Assembly (NCBI RefSeq): GCF_030944405.1
Contig: NZ_CP132339.1
Span: 1,054,001 to 1,118,000 of the forward strand
DNA: 64,000 nucleotides
Direction of reading: 5' to 3'
Source of the DNA: Janthinobacterium sp. J1-1
GTDB taxonomy: Bacteria > Pseudomonadota > Gammaproteobacteria > Burkholderiales > Burkholderiaceae_D
Positions 32,811-41,882 of this stretch are shown piece after piece (position 1 is the stretch's first letter; each line of letters begins with the position of its first letter). The notes beneath the pieces are model-generated. The model had not been told where the DNA came from, did no database searches, and worked only from the letters and a program-made list of their open reading frames with translations. A program made the translations under genes and the position numbers.

Positions 32811-35800
32811 ACCGTCTCCTTATTCTCCAGACTGGCACGCCAGGCCGAGTAAATATGCACATGGCTTTCGTGCTGCAGGCTATGCTCTTTCATCAGGCAA
32901 TGTTGTGCTGCCAGCCGCAGTGGGTCGTTCAGGCCATCGACCTGGTCATTGAGCAGCGTGTCGAGCAACCGGGACAGTTCAGGATAGCTGGCGGCCTGCT
33001 GTATCATTTGCCGGACCTGCGTGCGACAGCCAAGGATGTCGGTGACCAGCCGCGACAGCTGCTCGAAGCCGGCCTGTCGGCACAGCAGTGGTAACTCGTG
33101 CTGCTGGCGAGCCCGGACCGCCCCGAGCAAGGCGATTTTGCTTGATGCCAGCAAGGGCAGCGTATGCAGGGCGGCTTCCACTATCGCCAGGTCCGGTTCG
33201 ACGGTCCCTGCGACCCGTTCGGCAAGCAGCAATTGCAGAACATGCCGGAGGAGTGTTTTTCTATCAGCCTGATGCTGGCTTTCAGGCTGGTAGACATACG
33301 GCCGCTCGACGCCATCGAATTTGCGCACCTTGCACAATACCGGCTCAAGCCAGTCATTCTGGTAAACGATGGCCACGCCTTTCGGCAGGCGGGCAATTTC
33401 ATCGAGCTGATCGTCATGCAGGGCCACCGACTTACCAATCAGGCGACGGTCCGATTCTTCCGGCAGGCGCATGATGATCTTTGTATTGGTATTGCGGATG
33501 GCCGCGATGTCGACCGCCTGCGGCGATTGGTCGACAATGAAGAAGCTTTCGCCGAACGTGCGCATTTCGGCGATCGCATTGGCTAGCATTTCCACCGATT
33601 TTCCGGCCAGGCTGGCGCCTTCGGCACCGCCGTCGTTCCCGGTGCGTTTCAGCAGATGGTGGGCCTCTTCCAGCACCGTCACATGGCGCAAGGGCCGGTT
33701 CATGCCGCCCTGGGCCATCCGGTATTCGCTCAGGCGCATCACCAGCACGCCCATGATCAGTGACTTGGTTTCCGCAGAGCCAATACGGCTCAGATCCACG
33801 ATCACCGGACTGTCGAACAGGACATCGCTGGCGATCTCGTTGGCGCTGAAGATCTGGCCGTTCAGGCCATTGGTCAGCGACCGGATGCGGGTGGAGAGCG
33901 CACCAATATAGTTGCCCTTGAGTTCAGCCGAGTAGGCAGAACCGGCGATGACTTGTTCCAGGGTGACGAGCAGGTCGGCAAACGACGGGAACAATGCGGC
34001 GTCAAAGCGGTTGCTCGACCTGTCGAGATCCCAACCGCATTGCTCGTAGGCTTGCAGGATCGCTTCCTTGAGCACCGCCGGCATGGCGGCATACATCGGC
34101 CAGCATACATTGAAGATTTCGATCAGCCGGTCGACGTGTTCAAGTACATGGGTGGCTGCGGGAAACTGGAAGGGATTGATACGCAACAGCGCACCGTAGG
34201 CCGGATGGGTGCCGAACACCTGCACGCCGGGAACTTGGCCAAACACATGCTTGTATTCGCCCTTGGCCGGTTCGATGACCAGGAATGGAATGCCGGCCGC
34301 GCTGATCTGGCTCAGCATGCCATACACTGTGTTGCTCTTGCCTGCGCCAGTTGATCCACTGACAAAGACGTGGCTGCACAACTGATCGAGACCGAGATCG
34401 ATGGTCTGAGGCATGTTTTCCCACAGGTGACGGATCTGGCCCAGGACGATGCTGCGGCGGCCCGTTTCCAGACCATTTCCGCCGTCCAGGCGCTGCACCT
34501 TGCGGCCGAATGCACGGGTTTCCACCACGGCCACCGTCGACGTCGATCGGCGGGGCAAACTGAGCTGGATGGCCAGTTCCTTGCCCGATACCAGCGTTGC
34601 CGGTGTCAGGCAGGCAATCGGTAACTGCTTTGCCAGGGCATGCTGGAGCGGGGGATGGCTGAGCGTTCCCAGCCAGTCGAGTACCGCCGACTTTTTTGCC
34701 GAATTCCAGGTCGTCAGCGCAAAATCTTCATGGCTGGAATTGTGGCCACGGATGAGTCCCAAAAAAATGCTGGCCAGCGCTTCGGACGATGCCGTGCTGT
34801 CGCCGAGGAAGTAAGCGGCGGCGTTCCAGCCGCCATAGGTCTTTGCTTCGTTGATGCGCGCCAGGTGGTGGTCTATCTTGGCGAGCAATTGTTCGATGCT
34901 CTTGTCCGTGGTCTCGATCGTCACCTGGCGGTTGGCGCCAGTGGTACGGTTCGAGGAGCGGCTGTCGGTGCTGCCGCTGGTCGTGGTGCTGGAGGTGGTT
35001 TTGCCTGTCGACGTGCCTTCGGACATGGTGTCGCTCTCGCTGTGGCCGGTCGACAGCGATTCGCTGGTGCCGGTGGTACGCTGCTTGTCGAATGCGGTGG
35101 CGATGGCGGAGCCAAGCTGGGCGCCGACCATGCTCCCTATAGGTCCGAATGCCGAGCCGCCCACGCCGCCCAGCAAGGGGCCGATAATGGCCGCCGCCTT
35201 GGCCGTTCCGGTCTTTGCACTGAACGACTCGGAGCTGCCCCTGGTCGTGGTGGACGAAGTGCCGGCGGTATGGGCCTGGCTGCGCGTTTCCGTCATGGCC
35301 AGGCTTTCCCCCAGCGAGGCGCTGATGCTCTGGCTGATGCTCAGGCCGACGCTGTCGCTTTCCTGCTCGCCGAATGACAGCGACAGCTTGTGCAGCGGAG
35401 ACAGCTGTGTTGCCACCTGTTCATAGCCGATGCGGATCTGTTCCAGGTTCTGCGACGAGACCGGTTCGGCCAGGATCAGCGCCTGGTACACGCGCCGCTC
35501 TGCCGCATCGATGAAGCGCTCCAGGCCCTGCATGAAATGGTCGCTGTTATCCGTCGACAGGGCCGGTACGCCGGTGACGGCGGTGATGCTGGCCGCCGGA
35601 TTGGCTTTTTCCGCCAGCAAGCCGTCGAGCAGATGGTCGGTTTCGCGCGCGGCCAGCGGCAGCAGGGAGCTGCCGGAAAAGTGTCCCTTGAAGGTTTCGA
35701 GCAGCAGTTCGCCGGAGTTCTGGCCCAGCGCCTTGCCAGGTTCGCCGCGGGTGCCGATATACAGATCGGTTTCGCTGCCGTTCGAGCGCAAGAACAGGAA

Positions 35801-36076
35801 GATCGAGTAGCCGGCCGCGCCCAGCGTGGTGTAGGCGGCGGTCGTGCTTTCAAGAACCGATTGCTTGTTGCCCTGGACAATGCGCTCAATGCGAAACAGC
35901 CGCAGGTCGCTGGCGCGCCGGAAGGGCAGGGCGTCACTGGCGAAAGCTTGTACCGGATAGTCTTGCAACTCTGCAAGGTAGCTGCGATTGATGAGGGTGC
36001 GCCCGGCCTGCAGATTCAGGGCGGCGTTTTCACGAATCTGTTCGGCGGCGCGGAGTGTCAGATTGTTCGACGTCAT
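32807..36076 (-). CDS. HerA/DUF87-type ATPase with glycine-zipper insertion
   Basis: A protein of about 1089 residues. An N-terminal alpha/beta domain (about 1-245) leads into a Ser/Thr-rich stretch, a glycine- and alanine-rich hydrophobic segment at about 285-330 (IIGPLLGGVGG, GSMVGAQLGSA; GxxxG-type zipper), and a second Ser/Thr-rich stretch to about 380. The C-terminal HerA/FtsK-like motor has Walker A SGSTGAGKSNT (about 570) and Walker B VTVLEEAHHLL (about 803), plus a conserved DQSPQAVD segment. The ATG at 36076 follows GAGAAAG; a GTG at 36082 overlaps the previous stop but has no room for a ribosome site. It is probably a DNA translocase, membrane-associated by its zipper. Confidence 0.82.
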   Translation of the reverse strand: MTSNNLTLRAAEQIRENAALNLQAGRTLINRSYLAELQDYPVQAFASDALPFRRASDLRLFRIERIVQGNKQSVLESTTAAYTTLGAAGYSIFLFLRSNGSETDLYIGTRGEPGKALGQNSGELLLETFKGHFSGSSLLPLAARETDHLLDGLLAEKANPAASITAVTGVPALSTDNSDHFMQGLERFIDAAERRVYQALILAEPVSSQNLEQIRIGYEQVATQLSPLHKLSLSFGEQESDSVGLSISQSISASLGESLAMTETRSQAHTAGTSSTTTRGSSESFSAKTGTAKAAAIIGPLLGGVGGSAFGPIGSMVGAQLGSAIATAFDKQRTTGTSESLSTGHSESDTMSEGTSTGKTTSSTTTSGSTDSRSSNRTTGANRQVTIETTDKSIEQLLAKIDHHLARINEAKTYGGWNAAAYFLGDSTASSEALASIFLGLIRGHNSSHEDFALTTWNSAKKSAVLDWLGTLSHPPLQHALAKQLPIACLTPATLVSGKELAIQLSLPRRSTSTVAVVETRAFGRKVQRLDGGNGLETGRRSIVLGQIRHLWENMPQTIDLGLDQLCSHVFVSGSTGAGKSNTVYGMLSQISAAGIPFLVIEPAKGEYKHVFGQVPGVQVFGTHPAYGALLRINPFQFPAATHVLEHVDRLIEIFNVCWPMYAAMPAVLKEAILQAYEQCGWDLDRSSNRFDAALFPSFADLLVTLEQVIAGSAYSAELKGNYIGALSTRIRSLTNGLNGQIFSANEIASDVLFDSPVIVDLSRIGSAETKSLIMGVLVMRLSEYRMAQGGMNRPLRHVTVLEEAHHLLKRTGNDGGAEGASLAGKSVEMLANAIAEMRTFGESFFIVDQSPQAVDIAAIRNTNTKIIMRLPEESDRRLIGKSVALHDDQLDEIARLPKGVAIVYQNDWLEPVLCKVRKFDGVERPYVYQPESQHQADRKTLLRHVLQLLLAERVAGTVEPDLAIVEAALHTLPLLASSKIALLGAVRARQQHELPLLCRQAGFEQLSRLVTDILGCRTQVRQMIQQAASYPELSRLLDTLLNDQVDGLNDPLRLAAQHCLMKEHSLQHESHVHIYSAWRASLENKETV

Positions 36077-36078
36077 GT

Positions 36079-36978
36079 TCACTTTCTCAATGCGAGTATC
36101 AGGATGACCACGGCAGCGAGCGCGCCACCGATCAGCAGTGCGGTAAGCATCACGGGCGACAGACCATGCCGGTGACGGACTGGCTGCGGACGGGGTGGCT
36201 GCGGGCTCGGGCGTGGCTGCTCATCGTGCAGGCGCGGTCCCCTGGCAGGCGCAGGACTGCTGCTCTTGACCGGCCTGCTATCCGGCGCCATGCTGATGGG
36301 ACTTTGTCGGCGCAGATATTCACGTACGTCGATCAGATGCAGAAAGCGTTCCTCGGAAAAATTGGTGTCGAGATAGACCGCTTGCAGGCCGTAATAGTCT
36401 GCGCTCCATTGTTCGCGGTTCTGCACGATGGCCCGGGCAAAAGCCTTTTCGCTGTACGGTTCGCACAAATCGGTGACACGCGTCCTGGTCCAGGCCAGCG
36501 CGGCGCGCAAGGTGTCGGCGTCGAGGCGCTTGTCCTCGAGTTCCACGATCAGCGCGGTGCGCAAGGTGGTCAAATCGCCTTCTTCCACGAATTTCCTGAG
36601 GTTGACGGAAGGGGTGTAGCCAGTATGGCTGTCGCTGCGGGCAGCGGCCGGCGCTGGCTGCGCATTTGCCACGAACCCCTTGCGGCCCTCTTGTCGAAAG
36701 TGTTCGCGTACCTGCAGCAGATGCTCCAGCCGCTCAAAGGAAAAATTTCTCTCTGCCACCTTCTTTTGCTGGCTGAAATATTGATCGTTCCAATGCAGGG
36801 GCTCCGGCCTGATCGCGTCACGATTTTCATCGGCGATATACGGCATGAACAGGTCCGGTTGCGCGGTCCTGAGCTCGCCGGCCATGTTGCGCAGCAGCGC
36901 GGTAGCGGTTTGCGGATTGTTGATGGCTTCCAGGAAGCTCTTGCGGGCAGTGGCGAGTTTGTTGGTATCGATGGTCAT
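36079..36978 (-). CDS. Tail-anchored protein with an internal domain duplication
   Basis: A 299-residue protein I do not recognise. Two helical domains repeat with a constant 128-residue offset: Trp63/Trp191, Tyr67/Tyr195, Asn-Phe-Ser 78-80/206-208, Glu-Arg 82-83/210-211, His86/214 and Val-Arg-Glu 90-92/218-220. A Pro/Arg-rich linker (about 235-272) leads to a C-terminal membrane helix (about 275-296) ending LALRK, with no signal peptide. So both repeats face the cytoplasm. It lies 7 bp after the large dynamin-like gene and 2 bp before the HerA ATG; it may recruit the dynamins or the ATPase to the membrane. Confidence 0.7.
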   Translation of the reverse strand: MTIDTNKLATARKSFLEAINNPQTATALLRNMAGELRTAQPDLFMPYIADENRDAIRPEPLHWNDQYFSQQKKVAERNFSFERLEHLLQVREHFRQEGRKGFVANAQPAPAAARSDSHTGYTPSVNLRKFVEEGDLTTLRTALIVELEDKRLDADTLRAALAWTRTRVTDLCEPYSEKAFARAIVQNREQWSADYYGLQAVYLDTNFSEERFLHLIDVREYLRRQSPISMAPDSRPVKSSSPAPARGPRLHDEQPRPSPQPPRPQPVRHRHGLSPVMLTALLIGGALAAVVILILALRK

Positions 36979-36985
36979 GGTCAGT

Positions 36986-39238
36986 TCACACGGCGAGGGC
37001 TTGATCGAGTTTGGCCTTGAATGCAGTGATCCACTCCTGCAATTGCCGGGCTTCTGCCAATGCTGCTTCACGTGCTTTCTTGTCGGTCAGTTTGTGGTCG
37101 ATTGAATTGAGCAGGGCGTCGAATTTTGTATCGAACTCCAGGGTCATGAAAGTCAGGAACTGGTCGATCAGCTTGTCCTTGCCCACTTCGATGCGCATGC
37201 GCGCGCTCTTGACCAGTTTCGAGAATTCCCCGCGTACACGCGTCTGGCGCTCTTTCCACAGGTCTGCCAGGTCAATATATTCTTCATTGCCGTAAATATT
37301 GCTTGTCCCCGTATCGCCCCAGGTCCACGGCTTGTACCATTTGCTGGTGCTGACCTCGCGCGTGCCGACCACGACCCTGCGCGTCTTGATTTCATTGTCT
37401 TCCACGCCAAGATTGAGGGAAATGCCCGCAACCGACTTGCGTATTCCTTCCAGCACCGGCAGATCCAGCTTCCGGCATTCATCAAACAGGTCCGTCACAT
37501 AACGCTGGTACTGGGCGGCCAGGTCCAGCTTGATCGCCTGCTGGCTGTCTTCAAATTCCGACTCGTACTGGTTGACCAGCGTATTGAAATGGAAGCGCAG
37601 ATTTTCTTCCGTTTCGTTCATTTTTTGTTCGGCCAGTTCCGGCGTTGTCACACCGACCAACTGTTCGGTGACCTCCTTGATGAACTTGTCGTTGTCGGCC
37701 TGCAACCTGGCCAGGGCCAATTCGGTGCCTGGTGGCAGTACCGAGCCTTCCCGCGCAATCTGGTCCTTGTAGGCCGCGGCATTGAAGCCTTTGGCGCGGC
37801 GTGCCTGCAAGTCCTGCAACTCGTCTTCGATGAACGCCAGTTCCTTTTCGTCGTGCTCCAGCTGCGACATCAGCTGGCTTTCATTCAGGCCGACGTCAAT
37901 CGCCTTGGACAGCGCGTCGTAGACGCGCTTCACGCGATGCGGCAGGTTGTATTTGTCGATATATTCGTCGATCATGGCTTCGACCGCTGGCAGGCCGCTG
38001 CTGAGCATCAGCGGCGAGTGCTGTCTCGCCTCCAGCGCGCGCGTCACGCGCGACGTGATCGGCATGTACTGCAGCAGGTTCATGCTCGGCACTTCGCTGA
38101 ACAGGTCCGCCATGGTGTTGTAGTCGCCGCGTTCCTTGCGGGAGTGACGGTCGCCAGGCTTGCGGATCAGGCGGGTCAGGTTGGCCGAAACCGGGTACAC
38201 GAGCGGATTCTGTATGCCATTGTCGCCCAGGTATTTGCGCACGCGTGTCAGCACCGACGGCAGGTCTTCGCCCTTCTCCGGATCGAAGACATCCATCTTG
38301 TTGATGACGAAGATGAAGCGGTCCCTGCTTTGCTTGCCGCCTCTGCGCATGGCGTCCGCCACCAGTCGGAGCAGATTCTTGTCATCGTTCGTGCCCAGCT
38401 GGGTGGCGTTCAGCACATACAAGATCAGCGGATTGCGGCGCGAGTCCTGCACAAAGCTCATCGTCACGCGCTCGTGATCCTGATCCTGGCTGTTGTTCGG
38501 GCCTGGCGTGTCGGTCAGTACCAGCCGCACGTTGTCACGTTGCTTGACGGCCTGGATATCGCCCTGGATGGCAATTCTCATGGTATCGTCGCGCCTGTTC
38601 CAGTCAGTGATGGTGTCAAGCGTCACGTTCTCATGGAAAACGTCTTCCCGGCCCTGCTTGTCATAGCGACTGCCGCGAAATGCGGCCAGTCCTTTGTCGT
38701 CAGCGATGGAAGTGATCGTTGCGGTCGTCGCTTCGTTGGCTGCCGGCAGCAAATCGTGGCCGAGCATGGCATTGATCAGCGTCGACTTGCCAGAAGACAT
38801 GGTGGCCACGACATACACGTCGAAATCCGCGTTGAATGCTTCTTCGAAACATTTTTTCATTTCCTCATCCTCTTCGATGTAGGCATCGAATTTTGGATGG
38901 GCGCGCGCTTCGGTCATCAGGCTGCGCATCGACTCAAGACGGTTTTCGGTCGCCTCCGTCGCCTGCCATGTGACGTCGATCTGCATGCCACGCGCGCTTG
39001 CCACGCTGGCTGCCTCGACGACGTCCGCATAGTCCGATTCCACGCCATGGAATACGACATGGAAATTGCTGTCGCCATTGAACAGCATGCTCAATTCATC
39101 GAACAGCTTTTCGATCCAGAGCTGCAGGCGCGATTCCTTGTAGCTGCTCAGCTTGCAACCGTCGGCTGGCGGCTCGCCGTTGATGACGAAGCGGGTGTCG
39201 ACGATAAAGGGATTGTGGATGATTTCAATATGATGCAT
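36986..39238 (-). CDS. Large dynamin-like GTPase
   Basis: A 750-residue protein with a 130-residue N-terminal alpha/beta extension of unknown type (MHHIEIIHNPFIVDT...). The GTPase domain has P-loop TMSSGKST (Lys151), a G2-like threonine region ATTATITSI, G3 DTPGPNNSQD (about 240) and G4 NKMD (about 312). A long helical stalk (about 400-750) with coiled-coil stretches follows. This is the bacterial dynamin layout, implying GTP-driven membrane binding or remodelling. No transmembrane helix is seen. Its G-domain is closely similar to that of the neighbouring small GTPase, which starts 3 bp upstream in the same operon. Confidence 0.82.
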   Translation of the reverse strand: MHHIEIIHNPFIVDTRFVINGEPPADGCKLSSYKESRLQLWIEKLFDELSMLFNGDSNFHVVFHGVESDYADVVEAASVASARGMQIDVTWQATEATENRLESMRSLMTEARAHPKFDAYIEEDEEMKKCFEEAFNADFDVYVVATMSSGKSTLINAMLGHDLLPAANEATTATITSIADDKGLAAFRGSRYDKQGREDVFHENVTLDTITDWNRRDDTMRIAIQGDIQAVKQRDNVRLVLTDTPGPNNSQDQDHERVTMSFVQDSRRNPLILYVLNATQLGTNDDKNLLRLVADAMRRGGKQSRDRFIFVINKMDVFDPEKGEDLPSVLTRVRKYLGDNGIQNPLVYPVSANLTRLIRKPGDRHSRKERGDYNTMADLFSEVPSMNLLQYMPITSRVTRALEARQHSPLMLSSGLPAVEAMIDEYIDKYNLPHRVKRVYDALSKAIDVGLNESQLMSQLEHDEKELAFIEDELQDLQARRAKGFNAAAYKDQIAREGSVLPPGTELALARLQADNDKFIKEVTEQLVGVTTPELAEQKMNETEENLRFHFNTLVNQYESEFEDSQQAIKLDLAAQYQRYVTDLFDECRKLDLPVLEGIRKSVAGISLNLGVEDNEIKTRRVVVGTREVSTSKWYKPWTWGDTGTSNIYGNEEYIDLADLWKERQTRVRGEFSKLVKSARMRIEVGKDKLIDQFLTFMTLEFDTKFDALLNSIDHKLTDKKAREAALAEARQLQEWITAFKAKLDQALAV

Positions 39239-39241
39239 GGC

Positions 39242-40285
39242 TCACGCGGCGATGTTAGGTTGATTTAAGAGAAACTCGACGGTTCTGATCCCGCTGCGCA
39301 GCACCACTTGCTGCAGTGCCACAAGATCCCCGGCGGGAGGCTGGCGGGCAGATCGGTTGCCGGCCTTGCCCGCTTTGGCCTGGCGTCTGCGCACGCCCGA
39401 CTTGAGCGCATCGGGCAGGGCGGCGGCATGCAACAGGCACTCCTGCTCCACGGCCAGGTCGTCGAGAGCGTGTTTTAGCCTGCTGTGTTCGGTCCGCGTC
39501 AAGGTCTGGGCATTCAGGGCTTTTCTGGCATACAGCGCAAGGCTGGACATGGTAGGCACAATGATCGGCTGCTGAAAGCCGCATTGCTCCAGATAATGCC
39601 TGGCTTTTTCCACATGGCTGCTGACCAGCTCGCCACGCTCGCGATCCAGCAGGTCGATCTTGTTCAGGATAAATACCAGCCGATGGCCCGAATGCCGGTC
39701 CAACTGTTCACGCAACTGCGCCAGCAACTGTTGGTCATCCAGCGTACCCATCTGGCCGGCGTCGAGCACGTAGCACAGCAGCTTGAAAGGAATGGTGTGC
39801 AGCGCATCGAGCGTCACCTCGGCGTGGCGCCGATCCTGGCTGTTGTTCGGCCCCGGCGTATCGTGCAGTACCAGCCTGGCAGCGCGGCGGGAATAGCCTG
39901 TACCGATCTTGCCGGACAGACGGATATGCTTTACCTGTTCGTCCGCGTTCCAGCTCCTGACCTGCTCAAGCGACGCGTTCTTCTGCATGCCGATACGAAT
40001 TCCGTCATGGGAGTAGCTCGTGCCACGAAAATATTTTGCCCGGCTGCAGTGTTCGATGCTGGTCACGCAGGCCGTCGTCGCCTCATTTCCAGACGGCAGT
40101 AGCTCATGTCCGACCAGGGCATTGATAAAGGACGATTTGCCGGCACTCATGGTCGCCATCACCAGGACATCGAAAGTCTCCTGTTGTTGTGCGGCAGGCG
40201 TCGTCTTCGCCCGGACGCTCTTTTTTTTGCGTGTCGAACGCTTGATTGTCTTTTTAGTCAATCGTATTGCCTCTTTAAGTTGCAT
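39242..40285 (-). CDS. Small dynamin-like GTPase
   Basis: A 347-residue protein starting MQLKEAIRLTKKTIKR. The first 28 residues are strongly basic. The GTPase domain has P-loop TMSAGKSS (Lys50), NEATTACVTSI, DTPGPNNSQD and NKID, with motifs almost identical in order and wording to the large partner downstream, so the two are paralogues. After the G-domain only a short helical and basic C-terminus remains, so it lacks most of the dynamin stalk. It is the first gene of the six-gene operon; a -10-like TATAAT lies 54 bp upstream. Confidence 0.8.
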   Translation of the reverse strand: MQLKEAIRLTKKTIKRSTRKKKSVRAKTTPAAQQQETFDVLVMATMSAGKSSFINALVGHELLPSGNEATTACVTSIEHCSRAKYFRGTSYSHDGIRIGMQKNASLEQVRSWNADEQVKHIRLSGKIGTGYSRRAARLVLHDTPGPNNSQDRRHAEVTLDALHTIPFKLLCYVLDAGQMGTLDDQQLLAQLREQLDRHSGHRLVFILNKIDLLDRERGELVSSHVEKARHYLEQCGFQQPIIVPTMSSLALYARKALNAQTLTRTEHSRLKHALDDLAVEQECLLHAAALPDALKSGVRRRQAKAGKAGNRSARQPPAGDLVALQQVVLRSGIRTVEFLLNQPNIAA

Positions 40286-40338
40286 ATCGCCAGGCCGTCA
40301 GCATATAAAACAGAAAATGTTACTTGTTTGAGATGCTA

Positions 40339-40344
40339 ATTATA
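40339..40344 (-). promoter_or_regulatory. Candidate -10 box of the dynamin/HerA operon
   Basis: On the minus strand TATAAT lies 54 bp from the ATG of the first operon gene, in an A/T-rich stretch (about 40320-40380). The -35 region (CTGCAA or TGCAAA) is a poor match, so an activator or a weak basal promoter is possible. Confidence 0.45.
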
Positions 40345-40539
40345 TATTTCCAAAAAGAAATTTTGCAGAAGTAAATTGAATATCTTGTTAAAGCGTATCG
40401 GGTACGGGCACGCATTCCGTAGCGCCAGCAATCTGGTGACAGCGCAGCTCATCATGAGAGGCATGCGCGACAAGTCATGTCGCAAGCGATGATGCGGAAA
40501 TAAAAAAGGCTATGGCATCGAAAAAAGTGGGAATGATGC

Positions 40540-40711
40540 CGGCATCACCGCCGTCTGCGGGAATGGCTGAGTGCGTTTCATGGCGTGGCGACGCGCTATC
40601 TGTCCAACTACTTGGGGTGGCGCCGGATAGTGGAGGCGCGGAGAATCTTTCCCCCCTGAACGTTTGCTCAAGGCCCTAATGCGCGTATTCCCTCACAGGA
40701 CGGTGAGATAG
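40540..40711 (+). pseudogene. C-terminal remnant of an IS1595-family transposase
   Basis: Translation from 40540 gives RHHRRLREW, then FHGVATRYLSNYLGWRR, which matches the conserved end of IS1595-family transposases. The frame then hits TGA at 40657 after a six-C run; dropping one C restores PERLLKALMRVF and a TAG at 40709-40711. A stop also lies just upstream. The gene is therefore truncated and frameshifted, leaving only about 55 codons. Confidence 0.75.
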
Positions 40712-40850
40712 CCAATACTTATATGTGGAAACGCGTATGCAAGGACGTTGCCGGCATGATGCGGCGCATGCCCGGCGGGCGTGCCGGGGCCTGCGTCTAT
40801 CCGGCTACCGTGATTTTCAGCGTGGCACGCGCCGCGCGGTGCGCGGGGTG

Positions 40851-41807
40851 TCAGCTGAAGCGCTTGCCGTCGAGCGCAAAGCCCTTGATGAATTCCACCG
40901 CCGGCAAGCGCTTGCCGCCCGGCTTTTGCAATTGCGTCAGGCGCAAGGCGCCCGTGCCGCAGGCCACCACGATGCCATGCTGGGCGTCGGCCGCCAGCAC
41001 CTGGCCGGCCGGCTGGGCGCTGTCGGCCTCGAGCACGTCGGCGGCCCAGATCTTGATGGCCACGCCATCGACCTGGCCGCAGGCGCCGGGGAAGGGATTG
41101 AAGGCGCGGATTTTCAGGCCCAGTTCCAGCGCGCCCTGGGAAAAATCGAGGGCCGCTTCGTCCTTGGCGATTTTTGACGCGTAGGTGACGCCCGCTTCCG
41201 GCTGCGGCACGGCCACCAGTGGCGCTTCCTGCATCTTGCGCAAGGTGGCGACGATCATGCGTCCGCCCAGGGCGGCCAGCTTGTCGTGCAGGGTGGCGGT
41301 CGAGTCGCCCGCCTCGATCGCCACTCGTTCGATGGCCAGCATCGGGCCGGTGTCCAGGCCTTCTTCCATCTGCATGATGGTCACGCCGGTTTCATCGTCG
41401 CCCGCTTCGATGGCGCGGTGGATCGGCGCCGCGCCGCGCCAGCGCGGCAGCAGGGAACCGTGGATATTGATGCAGGGTTTAATGCCGAGCGTGCTGCGCG
41501 GCAAAATCAGGCCATAGGCGGCCACCACCATCACATCGTAGTGGGTCGCCAGCAGTCGTTCGTGGGCGGCGCGGGCTTCGGCCGCGCGCTGCGGGTCCTT
41601 GCTGTCCATGCGTAAAGAGAGCGGTTGCAGCACCTCGATATCATGCTGCTGCGCGTATTGCTTGACTGCCGAGGCGTGCAATTGCATGCCACGGCCGGCA
41701 GGCCGGTCGGGCTGGGTCAGCACCAGGGGAATTGTGAAACCTGCTTCGTGCAAGTCTTTCAGGGCGGTGGCGGCAAATTCAGGCGTGCCTGCGAAGATCA
41801 CTTTCAT
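40851..41807 (-). CDS. fmt: Methionyl-tRNA formyltransferase
   Basis: A 318-residue enzyme that formylates initiator Met-tRNA using 10-formyltetrahydrofolate. It begins [16 protein letters not shown] and has the catalytic region [21 protein letters not shown] with Asn, His and the later Asp ([17 protein letters not shown]), and a C-terminal OB-like tRNA-binding domain. It lies 75 bp after def, its usual partner, on the same strand. Confidence 0.97.
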   Translation of the reverse strand: MKVIFAGTPEFAATALKDLHEAGFTIPLVLTQPDRPAGRGMQLHASAVKQYAQQHDIEVLQPLSLRMDSKDPQRAAEARAAHERLLATHYDVMVVAAYGLILPRSTLGIKPCINIHGSLLPRWRGAAPIHRAIEAGDDETGVTIMQMEEGLDTGPMLAIERVAIEAGDSTATLHDKLAALGGRMIVATLRKMQEAPLVAVPQPEAGVTYASKIAKDEAALDFSQGALELGLKIRAFNPFPGACGQVDGVAIKIWAADVLEADSAQPAGQVLAADAQHGIVVACGTGALRLTQLQKPGGKRLPAVEFIKGFALDGKRFS

Positions 41808-41882
41808 CGGGTTCCTAGTCGTGAAGTGCGCAGGCTTGTGCCTGGCGGGTATGACAATGCCCGCCAGTTTACCAGCAGACGG

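Larger units (their letters stand above)
40286..40850. other. Intergenic region with IS remnant at the island edge
   Basis: A 565-bp stretch between the operon and fmt. It holds the operon promoter (40320-40380), a decayed IS1595-type transposase end (40540-40711) and a GC-rich inverted repeat (GCCCGGC...GCCGGGGC, 40770-40790) downstream of fmt. No intact gene is present. Confidence 0.6.

Noticed and set aside
40770..40790. GC-rich inverted repeat downstream of fmt as a terminator
   Set aside because: It has no T-tract on either strand, so it was only mentioned, not called.
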